Shown: one piece after another, positions 43,713-54,111 of the stretch
How positions within the stretch are numbered: position 1 is the stretch's first letter
Layout: each line of letters opens with the position of its first letter
NCBI RefSeq assembly: GCF_036867415.1
Contig: NZ_JBAJHU010000004.1
Span: 1-64,000, forward strand
Direction of reading: 5' to 3'
DNA: 64,000 nucleotides
From: Rossellomorea sp036867415
GTDB taxonomy: Bacteria > Bacillota > Bacilli > Bacillales > Bacillaceae_B
The notes under the pieces: model-generated
Database searches by the model: none
Seen by the model: only the letters and a program-made list of their open reading frames with translations
What the model was told of the DNA's origin: nothing
Translations under genes and position numbers: made by a program

Positions 43713-46069
43713 GCTTCTACTTCCTCCTCAAATGTAACGGACTCTTTCATCCTCTCATCAAACCAAGCCTTTAACTCATTGTAAGAAGAATACAACAACT
43801 CATTTTCAAGTTCATATTGCTGTTGTTTCTTTTGATACGCCAAGGACTCGGATAAGTCTTTCTTGGTTTTAACAGGATTAAGAGAAATAAATCCATTCAC
43901 TATTGTAACAAACTTCAATTCAAAAAACACCTGTGACATAAAATCGATCGTTTCTTTCGACCAGCCTTTGTATTTGGCAAGATCATTGCCGTTCTTATTT
44001 AAGTCAAAAGAGCCACGCTTTGACAGGAAAGCATAATACCACTTGAAATGATCGCGGGTGGGCATGGTACTGAAGAAATGATCTTCATCCTGGAAGAAGT
44101 GTGCATAAATACGGTGCGGGTTTCCTCTTCCAACGATCGCTTTCACTTGTTCCCTGGACACCGGCATGTCGAGAAACACGATACTCGCCCCGTCTGTCTG
44201 TACATCACGCAGGGTTTCCGCATCCTCTACCAGCAGGATATCCTCGCGATCTCTCATGTCCAGCTTTTCCAGGGTGGACGGATGAAAACAGAATACATAT
44301 TTGTTTTCTTCAGGAACCTGTTTCTCCCATTTGCCGACTTGTTTGATGCCGCGAACATCGAAGAGCTGCCATTGATCGATTTTGATATCGTGCAGGAATA
44401 TCTGGGGTTTTTTTCGATTATTCCACTCATTGATCGATAGTTCACCAATGATCGACGCTTCTGTGAACGGAGTGATATGATCTGCGAGTTCTCCCAGTCC
44501 GAAGCCGACCCCGTCCAATTTATTCACTTCATCACCAAGGACCACTTTTAGATGATTTTGATTCGACCCGATTTTTTTGTAATGATCGATCGAGACATTA
44601 TCTATGACCCACTTTGGTTTGGGATTCTGCATGCCAAATGGAGCAAGAAGTCCGAGCTTCTCGATTGATTCGATTGTGATTTCTTCCATTTTGACAGCTG
44701 CATCCAGTACCGTGACGGGAATAAAATCTTCCTCATTCAATTCATCACTTGCAATTTCATTCAGTCTGCTTCGGAGCTCCTCCACATGACCAAAATCCAA
44801 TGTCATCCCGGCAGCCATCGGATGGCCGCCAAAATGGGGGAGGATGTCCCGGCATTTCGATAAACTCTTAAATAGATCAAATCCAGCAATGCTTCTCGCT
44901 GACCCTTTTGCGATCCCTTTACCGTTGTCAAAGCTCAGAACAATGGTGGGACGGTAGAATTTATCCACTAATCTTGAAGCGACGATACCTACGACTCCTG
45001 AATTCCAGCCTTCTTTCCCGATTACGAGTACGGAGTTTTCTTCTAAAGGGAATTCCTTCTCCACCATCTCAATGGCTTCCTGTGTCATGGTGTTGACGAT
45101 GGCCTGTCTTTCTTTGTTAAGGGAATCGATTTCTTCCGCCAGGGCTTTTGCTTCTTCATCATCTTCCGTCAGCATCAAATCCACTGCAGGATCAGCGTCA
45201 CCCAGGCGTCCGACCGCATTTATGCGGGGGGCGATCATAAAACCGATCGATTCTTCCGTCATTTCATGCTGCTTGGCATTCGCTACCTTGCATAAAGCTT
45301 TGATGCCTTTTCTTTCTGTCGTACGCAGCTTGGCTATTCCGCGTTTGGCAAGAACCCGATTTTCCCCGCGCAGCGGAACCAGATCAGCAATCGTCCCGAT
45401 CGCGGCAAGGTCAAGAAGATGGACCGGCAGCTCACCATATAAAGCATGCGCAAGCTTAAAGGCTACACCTACCCCTGCAAGTTCTTCAAAAGGATATTGT
45501 GAACCCTCTATTTTAGGGTGGATGATCGAATGTGCTTCAGGGAGAACCGGACCGGGTTCGTGATGGTCGGTGATAATCAAATCTATATTCAATTCTTTTG
45601 CAACCTGTCCTTCATGTACGGCAGATATTCCGGTATCTACCGTGATGATCAAGTTGAAACCTTCATCTTTAGCCCGGCGGAATGCCGGTTCATTCGGACC
45701 GTAGCCTTCACTGAAGCGGTTAGGGATGTAAAATTCCACTTGTGCCCCGATGTCACGCAGAACAGTCATCATGACCGATGTACTGCTCACTCCATCGGCA
45801 TCATAATCTCCAAACACAAGGATTCTTTCCTGGTTATGTACCGCTTCGCGAATTCTTCCTACTGCTTTTTCCATATCATTGAATAAGAATGGGTCGTGAA
45901 AGGATTCACCCGAATCAAACAAAAAAGCCCGAGCTTCTTCTACATCCTCCAAGTCCCGGTTCAATAACAATTTTGCTACAAGCGATGGTATTTTTAATTC
46001 TTTTTCAAGTTCTTCTATTTTCTTCTGGTCAGATTCTGCAATCATCCAGCGTGTTTTTGAATTTAACAT
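43703..46069 (-). CDS. recJ: Single-stranded-DNA-specific exonuclease RecJ
   Basis: 788 aa 5'-3' exonuclease of the DHH superfamily. Motif I FGDYDADG (88-93), TVDTG, DHH motif ITDHH (168-170), then the DHHA1 domain (FGGHPMAAG) and an OB-like region; the last 200 residues are the Firmicute C-terminal extension. Acts in recombination and base-excision repair. GAGGAG precedes the ATG; apt overlaps the 3' end. Confidence 0.96.
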   Translation of the reverse strand: MLNSKTRWMIAESDQKKIEELEKELKIPSLVAKLLLNRDLEDVEEARAFLFDSGESFHDPFLFNDMEKAVGRIREAVHNQERILVFGDYDADGVSSTSVMMTVLRDIGAQVEFYIPNRFSEGYGPNEPAFRRAKDEGFNLIITVDTGISAVHEGQVAKELNIDLIITDHHEPGPVLPEAHSIIHPKIEGSQYPFEELAGVGVAFKLAHALYGELPVHLLDLAAIGTIADLVPLRGENRVLAKRGIAKLRTTERKGIKALCKVANAKQHEMTEESIGFMIAPRINAVGRLGDADPAVDLMLTEDDEEAKALAEEIDSLNKERQAIVNTMTQEAIEMVEKEFPLEENSVLVIGKEGWNSGVVGIVASRLVDKFYRPTIVLSFDNGKGIAKGSARSIAGFDLFKSLSKCRDILPHFGGHPMAAGMTLDFGHVEELRSRLNEIASDELNEEDFIPVTVLDAAVKMEEITIESIEKLGLLAPFGMQNPKPKWVIDNVSIDHYKKIGSNQNHLKVVLGDEVNKLDGVGFGLGELADHITPFTEASIIGELSINEWNNRKKPQIFLHDIKIDQWQLFDVRGIKQVGKWEKQVPEENKYVFCFHPSTLEKLDMRDREDILLVEDAETLRDVQTDGASIVFLDMPVSREQVKAIVGRGNPHRIYAHFFQDEDHFFSTMPTRDHFKWYYAFLSKRGSFDLNKNGNDLAKYKGWSKETIDFMSQVFFELKFVTIVNGFISLNPVKTKKDLSESLAYQKKQQQYELENELLYSSYNELKAWFDERMKESVTFEEEVEAWT

Positions 46070-46143
46070 ACGTTCACTCCTCAGCCTTACTTATTATACA
46101 AAAAGGAAGGAAGTGTTTCAATCTCGGGGGAGCATTTGAGCCT

Positions 46144-46176
46144 AAAAAAACCCCGGCGGCATGGACCGCAGGGGTT
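46144..46176 (-). terminator. Terminator of yrvD
   Basis: AACCCC-T-GCGG / CCGC-C-GGGGTT stem with one mismatch and a six-base loop, followed by TTTTTTT on the minus strand. Confidence 0.85.
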
Positions 46177-46180
46177 TTCC

Positions 46181-46519
46181 TCATTCGCCGGTTTCTCCGA
46201 TGGAATCGGGGGCGTGCTTTTTTTTGAGGGTGGTCTCTTTCTGTTGGTCTGTATGCGTTTTTTCTGCCTGTTCTTTTAACAGAAGGTTCTCTTTCTCAAG
46301 AGCCTTCACTCTGCGCTGAACCACATATAAGCGGAACAGGCCGACAGAACCGATGATGATGCCGCCCATCAGGACAGAACCGAGGATGACCAGGATCAGC
46401 GGCCATTCAGCCTGACCGAATACATAATTGACCGTCACCGGATCAACATTTATGACTGCAAAGACTGCGACGATTAAAGCAAATGATATACCTAACAGCA
46501 GCGTCCATTGAAATTTCAT
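46181..46519 (-). CDS. yrvD: LapA/DUF1049 family membrane protein YrvD
   Basis: 112 aa. Two transmembrane helices (about 5-25 and 40-62) joined by a short INVDPVTVNYVFGQAEWPL loop, followed by a cytoplasmic coiled coil and a charged tail. This is the DUF1049 (LapA) layout; Gram-negative relatives assist LPS assembly, a role that does not apply here. Same place as yrvD downstream of recJ. AGGAGGGG precedes the ATG. Confidence 0.85.
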   Translation of the reverse strand: MKFQWTLLLGISFALIVAVFAVINVDPVTVNYVFGQAEWPLILVILGSVLMGGIIIGSVGLFRLYVVQRRVKALEKENLLLKEQAEKTHTDQQKETTLKKKHAPDSIGETGE

Positions 46520-46530
46520 ATTATCCCCTC

Positions 46531-47457
46531 CTACATTAAATCAACCGATTCTCTTGAAACACCTTCTGCTGGATTATATGGGTTGATGTGAACAAATACG
46601 TCATTTACATTCGATTCTTCCATCAGTTTCTCTTTGACGGCTTTTCCTACCCGATGCCCGTCTTCCACAGTCATAAAAGGATCGACACTGATCTTCAAAT
46701 CGATAATCACATAATGTCCATGCTCCCTTGCATGCAATTCGTTTATTTCTTTTACGTCTGGCACTGATTCAACGATTTTCCGCAGAGGTACGATATCCTC
46801 TTCGTGAAGTACATGATCGAGTGTATTATGTATGGATTCCTTTCCCAAATGCCATGCCATTTTAAGAACAAGGAGTGCGACGAGAATCCCTGCGACCGGA
46901 TCTGCGTAAACGAGCCAGCCGATTTCCAGTTTTCCGCCCATGATGGATGCTGATATCCCGATCAGTGCAGCTATTGAAGAAAACACATCGGACCGGTGTT
47001 CATAAGCGTTGACGATCAGTGCGTCACTCTTTAACCTTTTACCCAAACGGTATTTATATTGAAACATCGCTTCTTTAACGATAATGGAAAATAGTACGGC
47101 ATAGACCGCGATCATGCCTGGCGGAGACAGGGGGTGAAAAAAGGATTCGATGGATGACTTACCAATTTCAATGCCCACCAGAAATAATAAAACGGCGACA
47201 ATGATCGCTGCGATCGATTCTGCCTTCCCGTGACCATAAGGATGGTCCTGGTCGGGTGGCTGTTTAGCTGCACGCAGGCCGATGAACACCGCCAATGACC
47301 CCACTACATCCGAAGCAGAATGGACGGCATCCGCTATCAGGGCGCGACTGTTTCCTGCGACCCCTGCACCCCATTTGATTAGGGCGAGAAAAATGTTGCC
47401 GATGATTCCAACCATGGCTGCGAATTCAGCTTTTTTAAACCGGTCTTCAGGATTCAT
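46531..47457 (-). CDS. Cation diffusion facilitator family transporter
   Basis: 308 aa CDF metal/H+ antiporter. Six helices with paired metal sites: ADAVHSASDVV (HxxxD) in helix 2 and NAYEHRSDVFSS (HxxxD) in helix 5, plus a His/Asp loop DQDHPYGHGKAE and a C-terminal cytoplasmic domain (HAREHGHYVIIDLKISVDP). The D/H and H/D ligand sets fit Mn, Fe or Zn export; MneS-like manganese efflux is possible. The ATG at 47457 is eight bases after AGGAGG. Confidence 0.9.
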   Translation of the reverse strand: MNPEDRFKKAEFAAMVGIIGNIFLALIKWGAGVAGNSRALIADAVHSASDVVGSLAVFIGLRAAKQPPDQDHPYGHGKAESIAAIIVAVLLFLVGIEIGKSSIESFFHPLSPPGMIAVYAVLFSIIVKEAMFQYKYRLGKRLKSDALIVNAYEHRSDVFSSIAALIGISASIMGGKLEIGWLVYADPVAGILVALLVLKMAWHLGKESIHNTLDHVLHEEDIVPLRKIVESVPDVKEINELHAREHGHYVIIDLKISVDPFMTVEDGHRVGKAVKEKLMEESNVNDVFVHINPYNPAEGVSRESVDLM

Positions 47458-47564
47458 GAAGAAAACCTCCTTCACTTACTTCTACTATTGTAACCCAACA
47501 CCGTAAAAAAACGCGACAGTTTGAGAATTCACGGGTTTGTTTTTTAAATAAGATAAAAGAAAAA

Positions 47565-47586
47565 GTCCAGGGGATTTTCCCTGGAC
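47565..47586 (-). terminator. Terminator of secDF
   Basis: Perfect eight-pair stem GTCCAGGG / CCCTGGAC with a six-base loop and TTTTTCTTTT on the minus strand. Confidence 0.9.
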
Positions 47587-47605
47587 CTCACCTTTTTGGT
47601 TCGTA

Positions 47606-49870
47606 TTAAACTTGTGGTTCGTCCGACCACTTCTTCTTTTCTTTAACCGTTTTGATCGTGCCTTTTTTCTTCAGTTCCTTTTTCTTCATGACCAGCCACA
47701 GCTGTGCCGCGATGAACACGGAAGAATAGGTACCTGCAACGAGACCGACCAACAATGCGATTGAGAAGTTAAGGATTGATGGGCTGCCGAAGATCAGCAG
47801 TGCGATGACGGCAATGACGACGGTCAATACTGTATTCACTGATCGTCCCATTGTTTGGCGGAGACTCTGATTGACGACATCTTCAATATCGCCAACCGTC
47901 TTCAAGCGGCGCTTTTTATGAAGGTTCTCCCTTATCCGGTCAAAGGTTACGATTGTATCATTGATCGAATAACCGACAATGGTCAATACAGCTGCGATAA
48001 ATGTAATGTCCACTTCAAGTCTCGTCAAGCTGAAGAAAGCGATGATAAAGAATGCATCATGCACCAATGCCAGTACGGAAGCAAGTCCCATTCTCCACTC
48101 AAAGCGGAACGTGACGTAAAGGATGATTCCGACGGATGCAATCGCGACTGCGATCATTGCATTCTTCGCAAGTTCCTTACCGATCACAGGTGAAACGGTG
48201 CTGATACTTGGTTCGGCTCCATAAAGCTTGTTAAAGTGATCTTTCAATTCCGCGATTTGATCTTTATTCAAATCATCAGTATATCGTACCACTGCCACAT
48301 TCTGATCATCCCCGGAAATGACGATGTTATCAGAAGAGAGATTAACTTCTTCCAATTCGTTTTTCACTTCTTCTGTTTTCAGGCTTTCATCTGCAAGGAT
48401 CTGCATTCTGGTACCACTTTCAAAGTCGATACCCAGATTCAAGCGGAAAATGGCCAGGATGATGATTCCGGCTGCAAGTAATATTCCTGAAAAAGCAAAG
48501 AATTTTTTCCGCTGTTTCGCGAAATCAAGCTTGTCAAATCTAGTAGGCAGATCAAGCGTATCATAGTTCTCTGCAAGATCCTTGATCTCACTTTGCTTAA
48601 CTCCGAACCAGCCTGGTTTCTTATTGAATATCCTGCTGTTCACCCACAAGCTCAGAAGCAGGCGGGAGCCCCATACGGCAGTGATGAAACTTGTCAGGAT
48701 ACTCACGATCAACATGGTTGCAAATCCTTTAACAGAGCTTGTACCGTACATGAACAGCACAGCAGCTGCAAGGATGGTTGTTACATTCGCATCCAGGATC
48801 GTCAGGAACGATGATTTATTTCCTGCCTGGAATGCAGAGCGGATCGGTTTCCCGACCTTCATTTCCTCTTTGATCCGTTCGTAGGTGATGATATTGGCAT
48901 CCACTGCCATACCGACCCCGAGGATAATGGCTGCAATACCCGGCAGCGTCAATACTCCGTTCATCATGTCAAAGATCAACAATACCAGATAAATATAGAC
49001 TGACAGCGTGATCGTCGCGATGAATCCCGGGAAGCGGTAATAAGCAATCATGAATAAGAAAATGATCGCGATGCCGACAATCCCTGCAAGCACCGTTTTA
49101 TCCAGAGCCTGCTGTCCGAACTGGGCGCCGACGGATGTTGAATAGACTTCATCCAATTTAACCGGAAGTGCACCGGCGTTCAGTAATGATGCCAGATTCT
49201 GCGCTTCTTCCACTGTGAAATTCCCCTCGATGATGACTTCATCTGAGTTGATCGGCTTGCTGACTGCAGGCGCTGATAAGAATTTAGGATCTTCTTTACC
49301 AGCTTCTGCTTTATAGGAATCCTCCCCCTCTTCATAATCAAGCCAGATCACGAGCTGGTTCTGGGGATCCATTGCCAGAATGTCCTTCGTCAATTGATAG
49401 AATTTTTCACGATCCTTCAGTTTCAATGAAACGATCGGGTTATTCTGTTCATCGAAGGTTTGCTTAGCAGCTCCGGATACAAGGTCCGATCCGTCAAGGC
49501 GCAGCTCATCATTCACATCGCGGAAAGAGAGGTTTGCCTCAGTAGACAGGATTTCCCTCGCCTGATTCTGATCCTCTACACCTGCCAGTTGGACACGGAT
49601 TCGATTCCCGTCCTCGATTTGGATATTTGGTTCACTGACACCAAGGACGTTGATACGCTTGTCCAGTGCATCTGCTGTATTCGAGACAGTGTCTTTGGTG
49701 ATTTCCTGCCCTTTTTTGAGTGGCTTTACTTCATACAGGACTTCGAATCCCCCCTGGAGATCCAGCCCTAATTTAATGTTATCCAGTATGTTCTTAGCTG
49801 TACCTCCCATCGTACCTGCCAGTAATAACACAAGTAAGAAGAAGGCGATTATTCGGCCGCGCTTTACCAT
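47606..49870 (-). CDS. secDF: SecDF fusion protein translocase subunit
   Basis: 754 aa natural fusion of SecD and SecF with about twelve membrane segments. SecD half: LGLDLQGGFEVLYEV, P1 head, then GVGMAVDANIITYERIKEE in helix 4; SecF half: LNLGIDFESGTRMQI and VGYSINDTIVTFDRIREN. The Asp and Arg residues of the proton path are present. Uses proton motive force to pull exported proteins. The ATG at 49870 aligns with known N-termini, with AAGGAGGA about 12 bases upstream. Confidence 0.96.
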   Translation of the reverse strand: MVKRGRIIAFFLLVLLLAGTMGGTAKNILDNIKLGLDLQGGFEVLYEVKPLKKGQEITKDTVSNTADALDKRINVLGVSEPNIQIEDGNRIRVQLAGVEDQNQAREILSTEANLSFRDVNDELRLDGSDLVSGAAKQTFDEQNNPIVSLKLKDREKFYQLTKDILAMDPQNQLVIWLDYEEGEDSYKAEAGKEDPKFLSAPAVSKPINSDEVIIEGNFTVEEAQNLASLLNAGALPVKLDEVYSTSVGAQFGQQALDKTVLAGIVGIAIIFLFMIAYYRFPGFIATITLSVYIYLVLLIFDMMNGVLTLPGIAAIILGVGMAVDANIITYERIKEEMKVGKPIRSAFQAGNKSSFLTILDANVTTILAAAVLFMYGTSSVKGFATMLIVSILTSFITAVWGSRLLLSLWVNSRIFNKKPGWFGVKQSEIKDLAENYDTLDLPTRFDKLDFAKQRKKFFAFSGILLAAGIIILAIFRLNLGIDFESGTRMQILADESLKTEEVKNELEEVNLSSDNIVISGDDQNVAVVRYTDDLNKDQIAELKDHFNKLYGAEPSISTVSPVIGKELAKNAMIAVAIASVGIILYVTFRFEWRMGLASVLALVHDAFFIIAFFSLTRLEVDITFIAAVLTIVGYSINDTIVTFDRIRENLHKKRRLKTVGDIEDVVNQSLRQTMGRSVNTVLTVVIAVIALLIFGSPSILNFSIALLVGLVAGTYSSVFIAAQLWLVMKKKELKKKGTIKTVKEKKKWSDEPQV

Positions 49871-49990
49871 TATGTATAAATCCTCCTTGCCGTTTTTCAC
49901 CATATGATAAAATTTTTTTTGTAAAATCTCGACAAATCCATACTCATTATCTATGAGAATGATGGGAGTGTCAATTAAATTTCAGACTAT

Positions 49991-50308
49991 TTACTTTTTC
50001 TTTCCGGGTCTCAGAAGTTCGTTTAACTCCTCTTCGTTAATATCCTCGAACCAGTTTGGGGAACGATACGCTTCCACGGTCTCGAAGCTCATATATTCTC
50101 CGGGCTTGACGGTCAACACATCACTCACCAATTGATATAGTTTCACATGGGGTTCCGGCTTTTTCCACTTCTTCTTCGTCAGATAAGCCCAAAGCCTCTC
50201 AACATTCGCTTTACCGTATCCCAAGACTTCAAATTCCTCCACCTTGCTCAATAGCGCTGGTTCCAATGAATCATAGTATCGATCATAAGGATGCTGATTT
50301 GTCTTCAT
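49991..50308 (-). CDS. comN: Post-transcriptional regulator ComN (YrzD)
   Basis: 105 aa soluble, charged protein. The ComN/YrzD family signature LGYGKANVERLWAYLTKKKW is present. In B. subtilis ComN promotes accumulation of comE mRNA and localises with DivIVA. Position between secDF and spoVB agrees. GGTGACCGGGA precedes the ATG. Divergent from spoVB. Confidence 0.85.
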   Translation of the reverse strand: MKTNQHPYDRYYDSLEPALLSKVEEFEVLGYGKANVERLWAYLTKKKWKKPEPHVKLYQLVSDVLTVKPGEYMSFETVEAYRSPNWFEDINEEELNELLRPGKKK

Positions 50309-50439
50309 TCCCGGTCACCGCCTAGGGCTAAATCATCGCAATTAGCCAGAATTATGTACAACTTGTCATGCTTTGTCCACTTGCCTGCATATACATTATT
50401 GTATACGATTATACCATTTTTGAGAAGGCAGGGAATTTT

Positions 50440-51987
50440 ATGTCAAAGTTTCTTAAAGGCACAATCATCCTGATGGCTGCGGCCTTTATTACAAGGATAT
50501 TAGGGTTTGTCAATCGGATCGTCGTTGCCAGATTCATCGGTGAGGAAGGCGTCGGCCTTTTCATGATGGCATTTCCCACCCTCATCCTTGTCATCACCAT
50601 CACTCAACTCGGCCTCCCTGTTGCCATTTCAAAAAATGTAGCCGAAGCGGAAGCAAAGGGTGATCTGCGCAAAGTAAAAAAAATATTAGTTGTCTCTTTA
50701 TCCACTACTTTACTCCTATCCATCCTGTTCACTCCTGCTCTCGTGCTACTTGCCCCCTATTTGACCGAGACACTGTTTACGGATGAACGTATCTATTATC
50801 CGCTAGTGGCCATCGCCCCGATCATTCCGATCGTGGCCGTATCATCGGTGATCAGAGGATATTTCCAAGGACGGCAGAATATGAAGCCGTCTGCCATCTC
50901 ACAGGTCATTGAACAAGTGGTTCGCATCACCCTGATCGCGGTATTGACAAAAACATTCCTTCCTTATGGCATTGAATATGCGGCGGCTGCGGCCATGGCG
51001 GCATCTGTCCTCGGCGAGCTTGCTTCGCTTCTTTATTTGTTTGCAAGCTTCAAGTTAAGAAAGAAGTTTAAAATAAGAAAGAATTTCTTCAAATCGATGA
51101 AAGATGGACGGCAGACCTTCACCGAACTGATGAGCGTTGCCCTTCCTGCAACAGGAAGCAGGATGATCGGTTCGATTGCCTGGTTCTTTGAACCGATTGT
51201 CGTCGCACACAGCCTTGCGATTGCCGGGGTCGCAGCTTCGATGGCAACCAAACAGTACGGATCCCTTACAGGATATGCCCTTCCGCTTTTGTTTCTGCCT
51301 TCCTTTGTCACGTTATCACTCTCACAGTCTCTCGTGCCTGCGATCAGTGAAGCAAATTCGAACAAAGATTATGCCCTTATCGAACACAGACTTCAGCAGG
51401 CTTTACGGTTCTGTCTCATCACGGGCGGCATCTCTGTCGTCATTTTGTATGTGTATGCCAAACCGCTCATGCACATCATGTACGGCAGTGAAAACGGGGC
51501 TGTCTTCCTCATGATCATGGCACCTTTCTTCCTGTTCTATTATTATCAGGGACCGCTGCAAGCGGTGCTGCAGGCATTGAATCTTGCACGGGCGGCGATG
51601 ATCAACAGCCTGATCGGAGCAGTCGTAAAGACTGCGGTGATCTTCATTCTTGCTTCACAGCCGGCATTCGGAATTAAGGGTGCGGCTTTAGGAATCGTAA
51701 CAGGGTTCCTGCTTGTCACTATGCTTCACATGATGACGATCCTTAAGTATATCCCGATGACCATTTACCTCAGGGACTATGTCAAAATCACGCTGATACT
51801 CGCAGCATCCAGCTTATGGGCACATTTCTCCTACCTTACTCTCTTTACCGGGGAAGGGGTGGTTTGGAGACTTATTTTCGGGGTCGTATCGACAACTGTG
51901 GTCTATACTGCGCTTTCTCTTGCATTAAAGCTTATCGTCAAAAATGATCTGGCCAGGGTACCCTTCATACGGAGATTCATCGTTTAG
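50440..51987 (+). CDS. spoVB: Stage V sporulation protein B (MOP/PST-type flippase)
   Basis: 515 aa with about 14 transmembrane helices, polysaccharide/lipid II flippase superfamily. N-terminal KGTIILMAAAFITRILGFVN and SVIRGYFQGRQNMKPSA are typical of SpoVB/MurJ-like proteins. Needed for spore cortex synthesis, probably by flipping a peptidoglycan precursor in the mother cell membrane. The ATG at 50440 follows an AGGGA site; a longer frame starts upstream without one. Confidence 0.93.
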   Translation: MSKFLKGTIILMAAAFITRILGFVNRIVVARFIGEEGVGLFMMAFPTLILVITITQLGLPVAISKNVAEAEAKGDLRKVKKILVVSLSTTLLLSILFTPALVLLAPYLTETLFTDERIYYPLVAIAPIIPIVAVSSVIRGYFQGRQNMKPSAISQVIEQVVRITLIAVLTKTFLPYGIEYAAAAAMAASVLGELASLLYLFASFKLRKKFKIRKNFFKSMKDGRQTFTELMSVALPATGSRMIGSIAWFFEPIVVAHSLAIAGVAASMATKQYGSLTGYALPLLFLPSFVTLSLSQSLVPAISEANSNKDYALIEHRLQQALRFCLITGGISVVILYVYAKPLMHIMYGSENGAVFLMIMAPFFLFYYYQGPLQAVLQALNLARAAMINSLIGAVVKTAVIFILASQPAFGIKGAALGIVTGFLLVTMLHMMTILKYIPMTIYLRDYVKITLILAASSLWAHFSYLTLFTGEGVVWRLIFGVVSTTVVYTALSLALKLIVKNDLARVPFIRRFIV

Positions 51988-52061
51988 TTTTCGTTGCTCT
52001 CCTGATTTCAGTCCACCACTGGATCCTGCTGCAATACACACTATGCTTAAACATAAATACA

Positions 52062-52100
52062 AAGCCCCTTTCTGATGAGTAATCAAGCAGAAAGGGGCTT
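52062..52100. terminator. Terminator between spoVB and yrbG
   Basis: Perfect 13 bp stem AAGCCCCTTTCTG / CAGAAAGGGGCTT with a 13-base loop. It overlaps the yrbG stop by one base; T-runs are weak on both sides. Confidence 0.75.
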
Positions 52101-52744
52101 CACTTATCGATCGTATCAATATAAAATTGGCCATTATGATAACTGCAAAATGAAATTTCGGATATTTCTTTATACCCTCTTTCCCTGAGTTCTTTCCGAA
52201 GCCAGAAAGATGTTTTCCCCATCATCTCAAGATGACTGCTCTGAACCTGCCCATCGAGTACCAGGGGGAGGGTCAATGAGCCTGAAGATTTTTTTTCTTT
52301 TTTTAAGACGGATAAACTGCCGGACGGCTCAAGAACGGCAAATTCCACCTCTGCTATATTAAAGACATCTTTTTCACGCAGCTGAAGCAATAAATCATCA
52401 TAATTATACCGCTGTTTCTTCATCACTTTTTCATCTATTTTCCCATTATGGATGAGAACGGTCGGTTTTCCATCGACAAACTCCCTGAAAGATTTTGACC
52501 TCAATGAAAACCATGCAGATATGAATTGCACAATGACCATCACACTCATCGGGAGGATCGTATGAATGATTGGATCTGTCGGCTCCTCAATGGCCATTAC
52601 TGCCATTTCGGCAATCATGATAAAGACAACCAGGTCCAAAATACTTAGTTCCCCGATTTCTCTTTTTCCCATGATTCTGAAGATAAACGTAATTAATAAA
52701 TAAAGAAAAAGCGTGCGTATGATAATGAGCCCATATTCCTCCAC
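52100..52744 (-). CDS. yrbG: DUF421 membrane protein YrbG
   Basis: 214 aa. Three N-terminal helices (about 8-26, 36-52, 60-80) precede a cytoplasmic YetF-type alpha/beta domain with the signature VDGKPTVLIHNGKIDEKVMK and NYDDLLLQLREK. DUF421 proteins are common in spore formers, some linked to spore membranes; function unknown. The start is GTG with GAGGGGG nine bases upstream. Confidence 0.88.
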   Translation of the reverse strand: MEEYGLIIIRTLFLYLLITFIFRIMGKREIGELSILDLVVFIMIAEMAVMAIEEPTDPIIHTILPMSVMVIVQFISAWFSLRSKSFREFVDGKPTVLIHNGKIDEKVMKKQRYNYDDLLLQLREKDVFNIAEVEFAVLEPSGSLSVLKKEKKSSGSLTLPLVLDGQVQSSHLEMMGKTSFWLRKELRERGYKEISEISFCSYHNGQFYIDTIDK

Positions 52745-52815
52745 AACTTTTCCCCCTCAAAAAAACATTTCACCTACTAGTATGAGCGTCAGTGAAAAAA
52801 TAATCGGAGGTATTT

Positions 52816-54111
52816 TTAACCACCCATGAATGGCCGCAAATATTTGACATACACATACACAGAAGAAACAGCCAGTGAAATGAGCGTTATGGGGATGCCG
52901 ATCAGCATGTACTGGGAAAACTTGATATGTACATCCTCTTTGGCAGCAAGCCCGGCAATGACTAAATTTGAAGAAGATCCCAACAGCGTGCCGTTCCCTC
53001 CCAAACATGCTCCCAATGCCAGCGACCACCATACCGGATCCATGTTGACCATTCCAAATTCGCCGAACTCCTGTATGACCGGGATCATCGCTGCCACGAA
53101 CGGAATATTATCGACGACGGCCGAGAGGATTCCAGTCCCCCAAAGAATGACAAAGGATGTTTTCTGCATATCCCCATCAGTCGTTCTGATGATTTCACGC
53201 GCTATTTCATCAATGAATCCCGCTTCCTCAATCCCTCCGACAAGAAGGAACAAACCGATGAAAAAGAATAATGTCCCCCATTCCACCTCTTTTAATATAC
53301 TTTCAGGCGGATAAATTTTTTCCAGCAGCAGCATCAACAGCACTGCCCCCGCTATCGCCACCGTTGTTACATCAAGATGAAACATCGGGTAGAGGGAAAA
53401 TCCGGTCAGGACCATAAAAAGAACGGCGATCGATTGATAAAGACCATTATTTCTTTTCAGGTAATCTTTTGCGACCACACCTTTAAGAAGCAGTTTGCGA
53501 TCTTCTTTTACATGAAGGACCTCCCTGTACAGCAGCCCCATAATCAATAATGTGACGACATATACAAGCGCTGCGACCGGCAGCAGATTTTCCAGGAATG
53601 CGTTGAAAGTAAAGTGTTTCACTGCCTGTCCGATCATCATGTTCGGAGGGTCCCCTATCAGCGTCGCGGTTCCTCCGATGTTGCAGGCAAGTATTGTCAT
53701 GATCAAATACGGGATCGGAGGCAGATCAAGTAACCTTGTAAGCTTGAAAAGGATGGGGACCAGCAGCATCGCAATCGTGACATTTGCCAGAAATGCGGAT
53801 CCGACTGCCGCCAGTAAGGAGAAAAGAATAAGAAGGGACAATCCGTTTCCGTTTACGGATTGTGCCAGACGAATCGCGATATATTCGAAGAAGCCCGTCT
53901 TACTTGTCATCGTGACGATGAGCATCATTGAAAATAATAGAGCGATGGTCTTCCAATCGATATAGGTGAACAATGCCTTTTCAATCGGGAACGCGCCAAT
54001 CAACAGCATGGCTGAACCTCCGGCCATTGCCGCAAGCACCCGGTTCCATTTCTCTGTGATCAAAAGAATGTATACAAGTACGAAAACGATAAGAATGAGA
54101 GTCGGTGACAT
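52816..54111 (-). CDS. ArsB/NhaD-type ion transporter
   Basis: 431 aa with about 11-12 helices of the ion transporter superfamily. Two inverted halves each have a re-entrant glycine-rich motif: NIGGTATLIGDPPNMMIG and CLGGNGTLLGSSSNLVI. It could export arsenite, exchange sodium for protons or carry organic anions; the motifs do not decide. No arsR or arsC is nearby, so an arsenic role is not supported. AAGGAG lies before the ATG. Confidence 0.82.
   Translation of the reverse strand: MSPTLILIVFVLVYILLITEKWNRVLAAMAGGSAMLLIGAFPIEKALFTYIDWKTIALLFSMMLIVTMTSKTGFFEYIAIRLAQSVNGNGLSLLILFSLLAAVGSAFLANVTIAMLLVPILFKLTRLLDLPPIPYLIMTILACNIGGTATLIGDPPNMMIGQAVKHFTFNAFLENLLPVAALVYVVTLLIMGLLYREVLHVKEDRKLLLKGVVAKDYLKRNNGLYQSIAVLFMVLTGFSLYPMFHLDVTTVAIAGAVLLMLLLEKIYPPESILKEVEWGTLFFFIGLFLLVGGIEEAGFIDEIAREIIRTTDGDMQKTSFVILWGTGILSAVVDNIPFVAAMIPVIQEFGEFGMVNMDPVWWSLALGACLGGNGTLLGSSSNLVIAGLAAKEDVHIKFSQYMLIGIPITLISLAVSSVYVYVKYLRPFMGG

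Noticed and set aside
52816..54111. Arsenic resistance locus
   Set aside because: The transporter has ArsB/NhaD-type motifs, but no arsR, arsC or arsA gene accompanies it; a general ion transporter call is safer.
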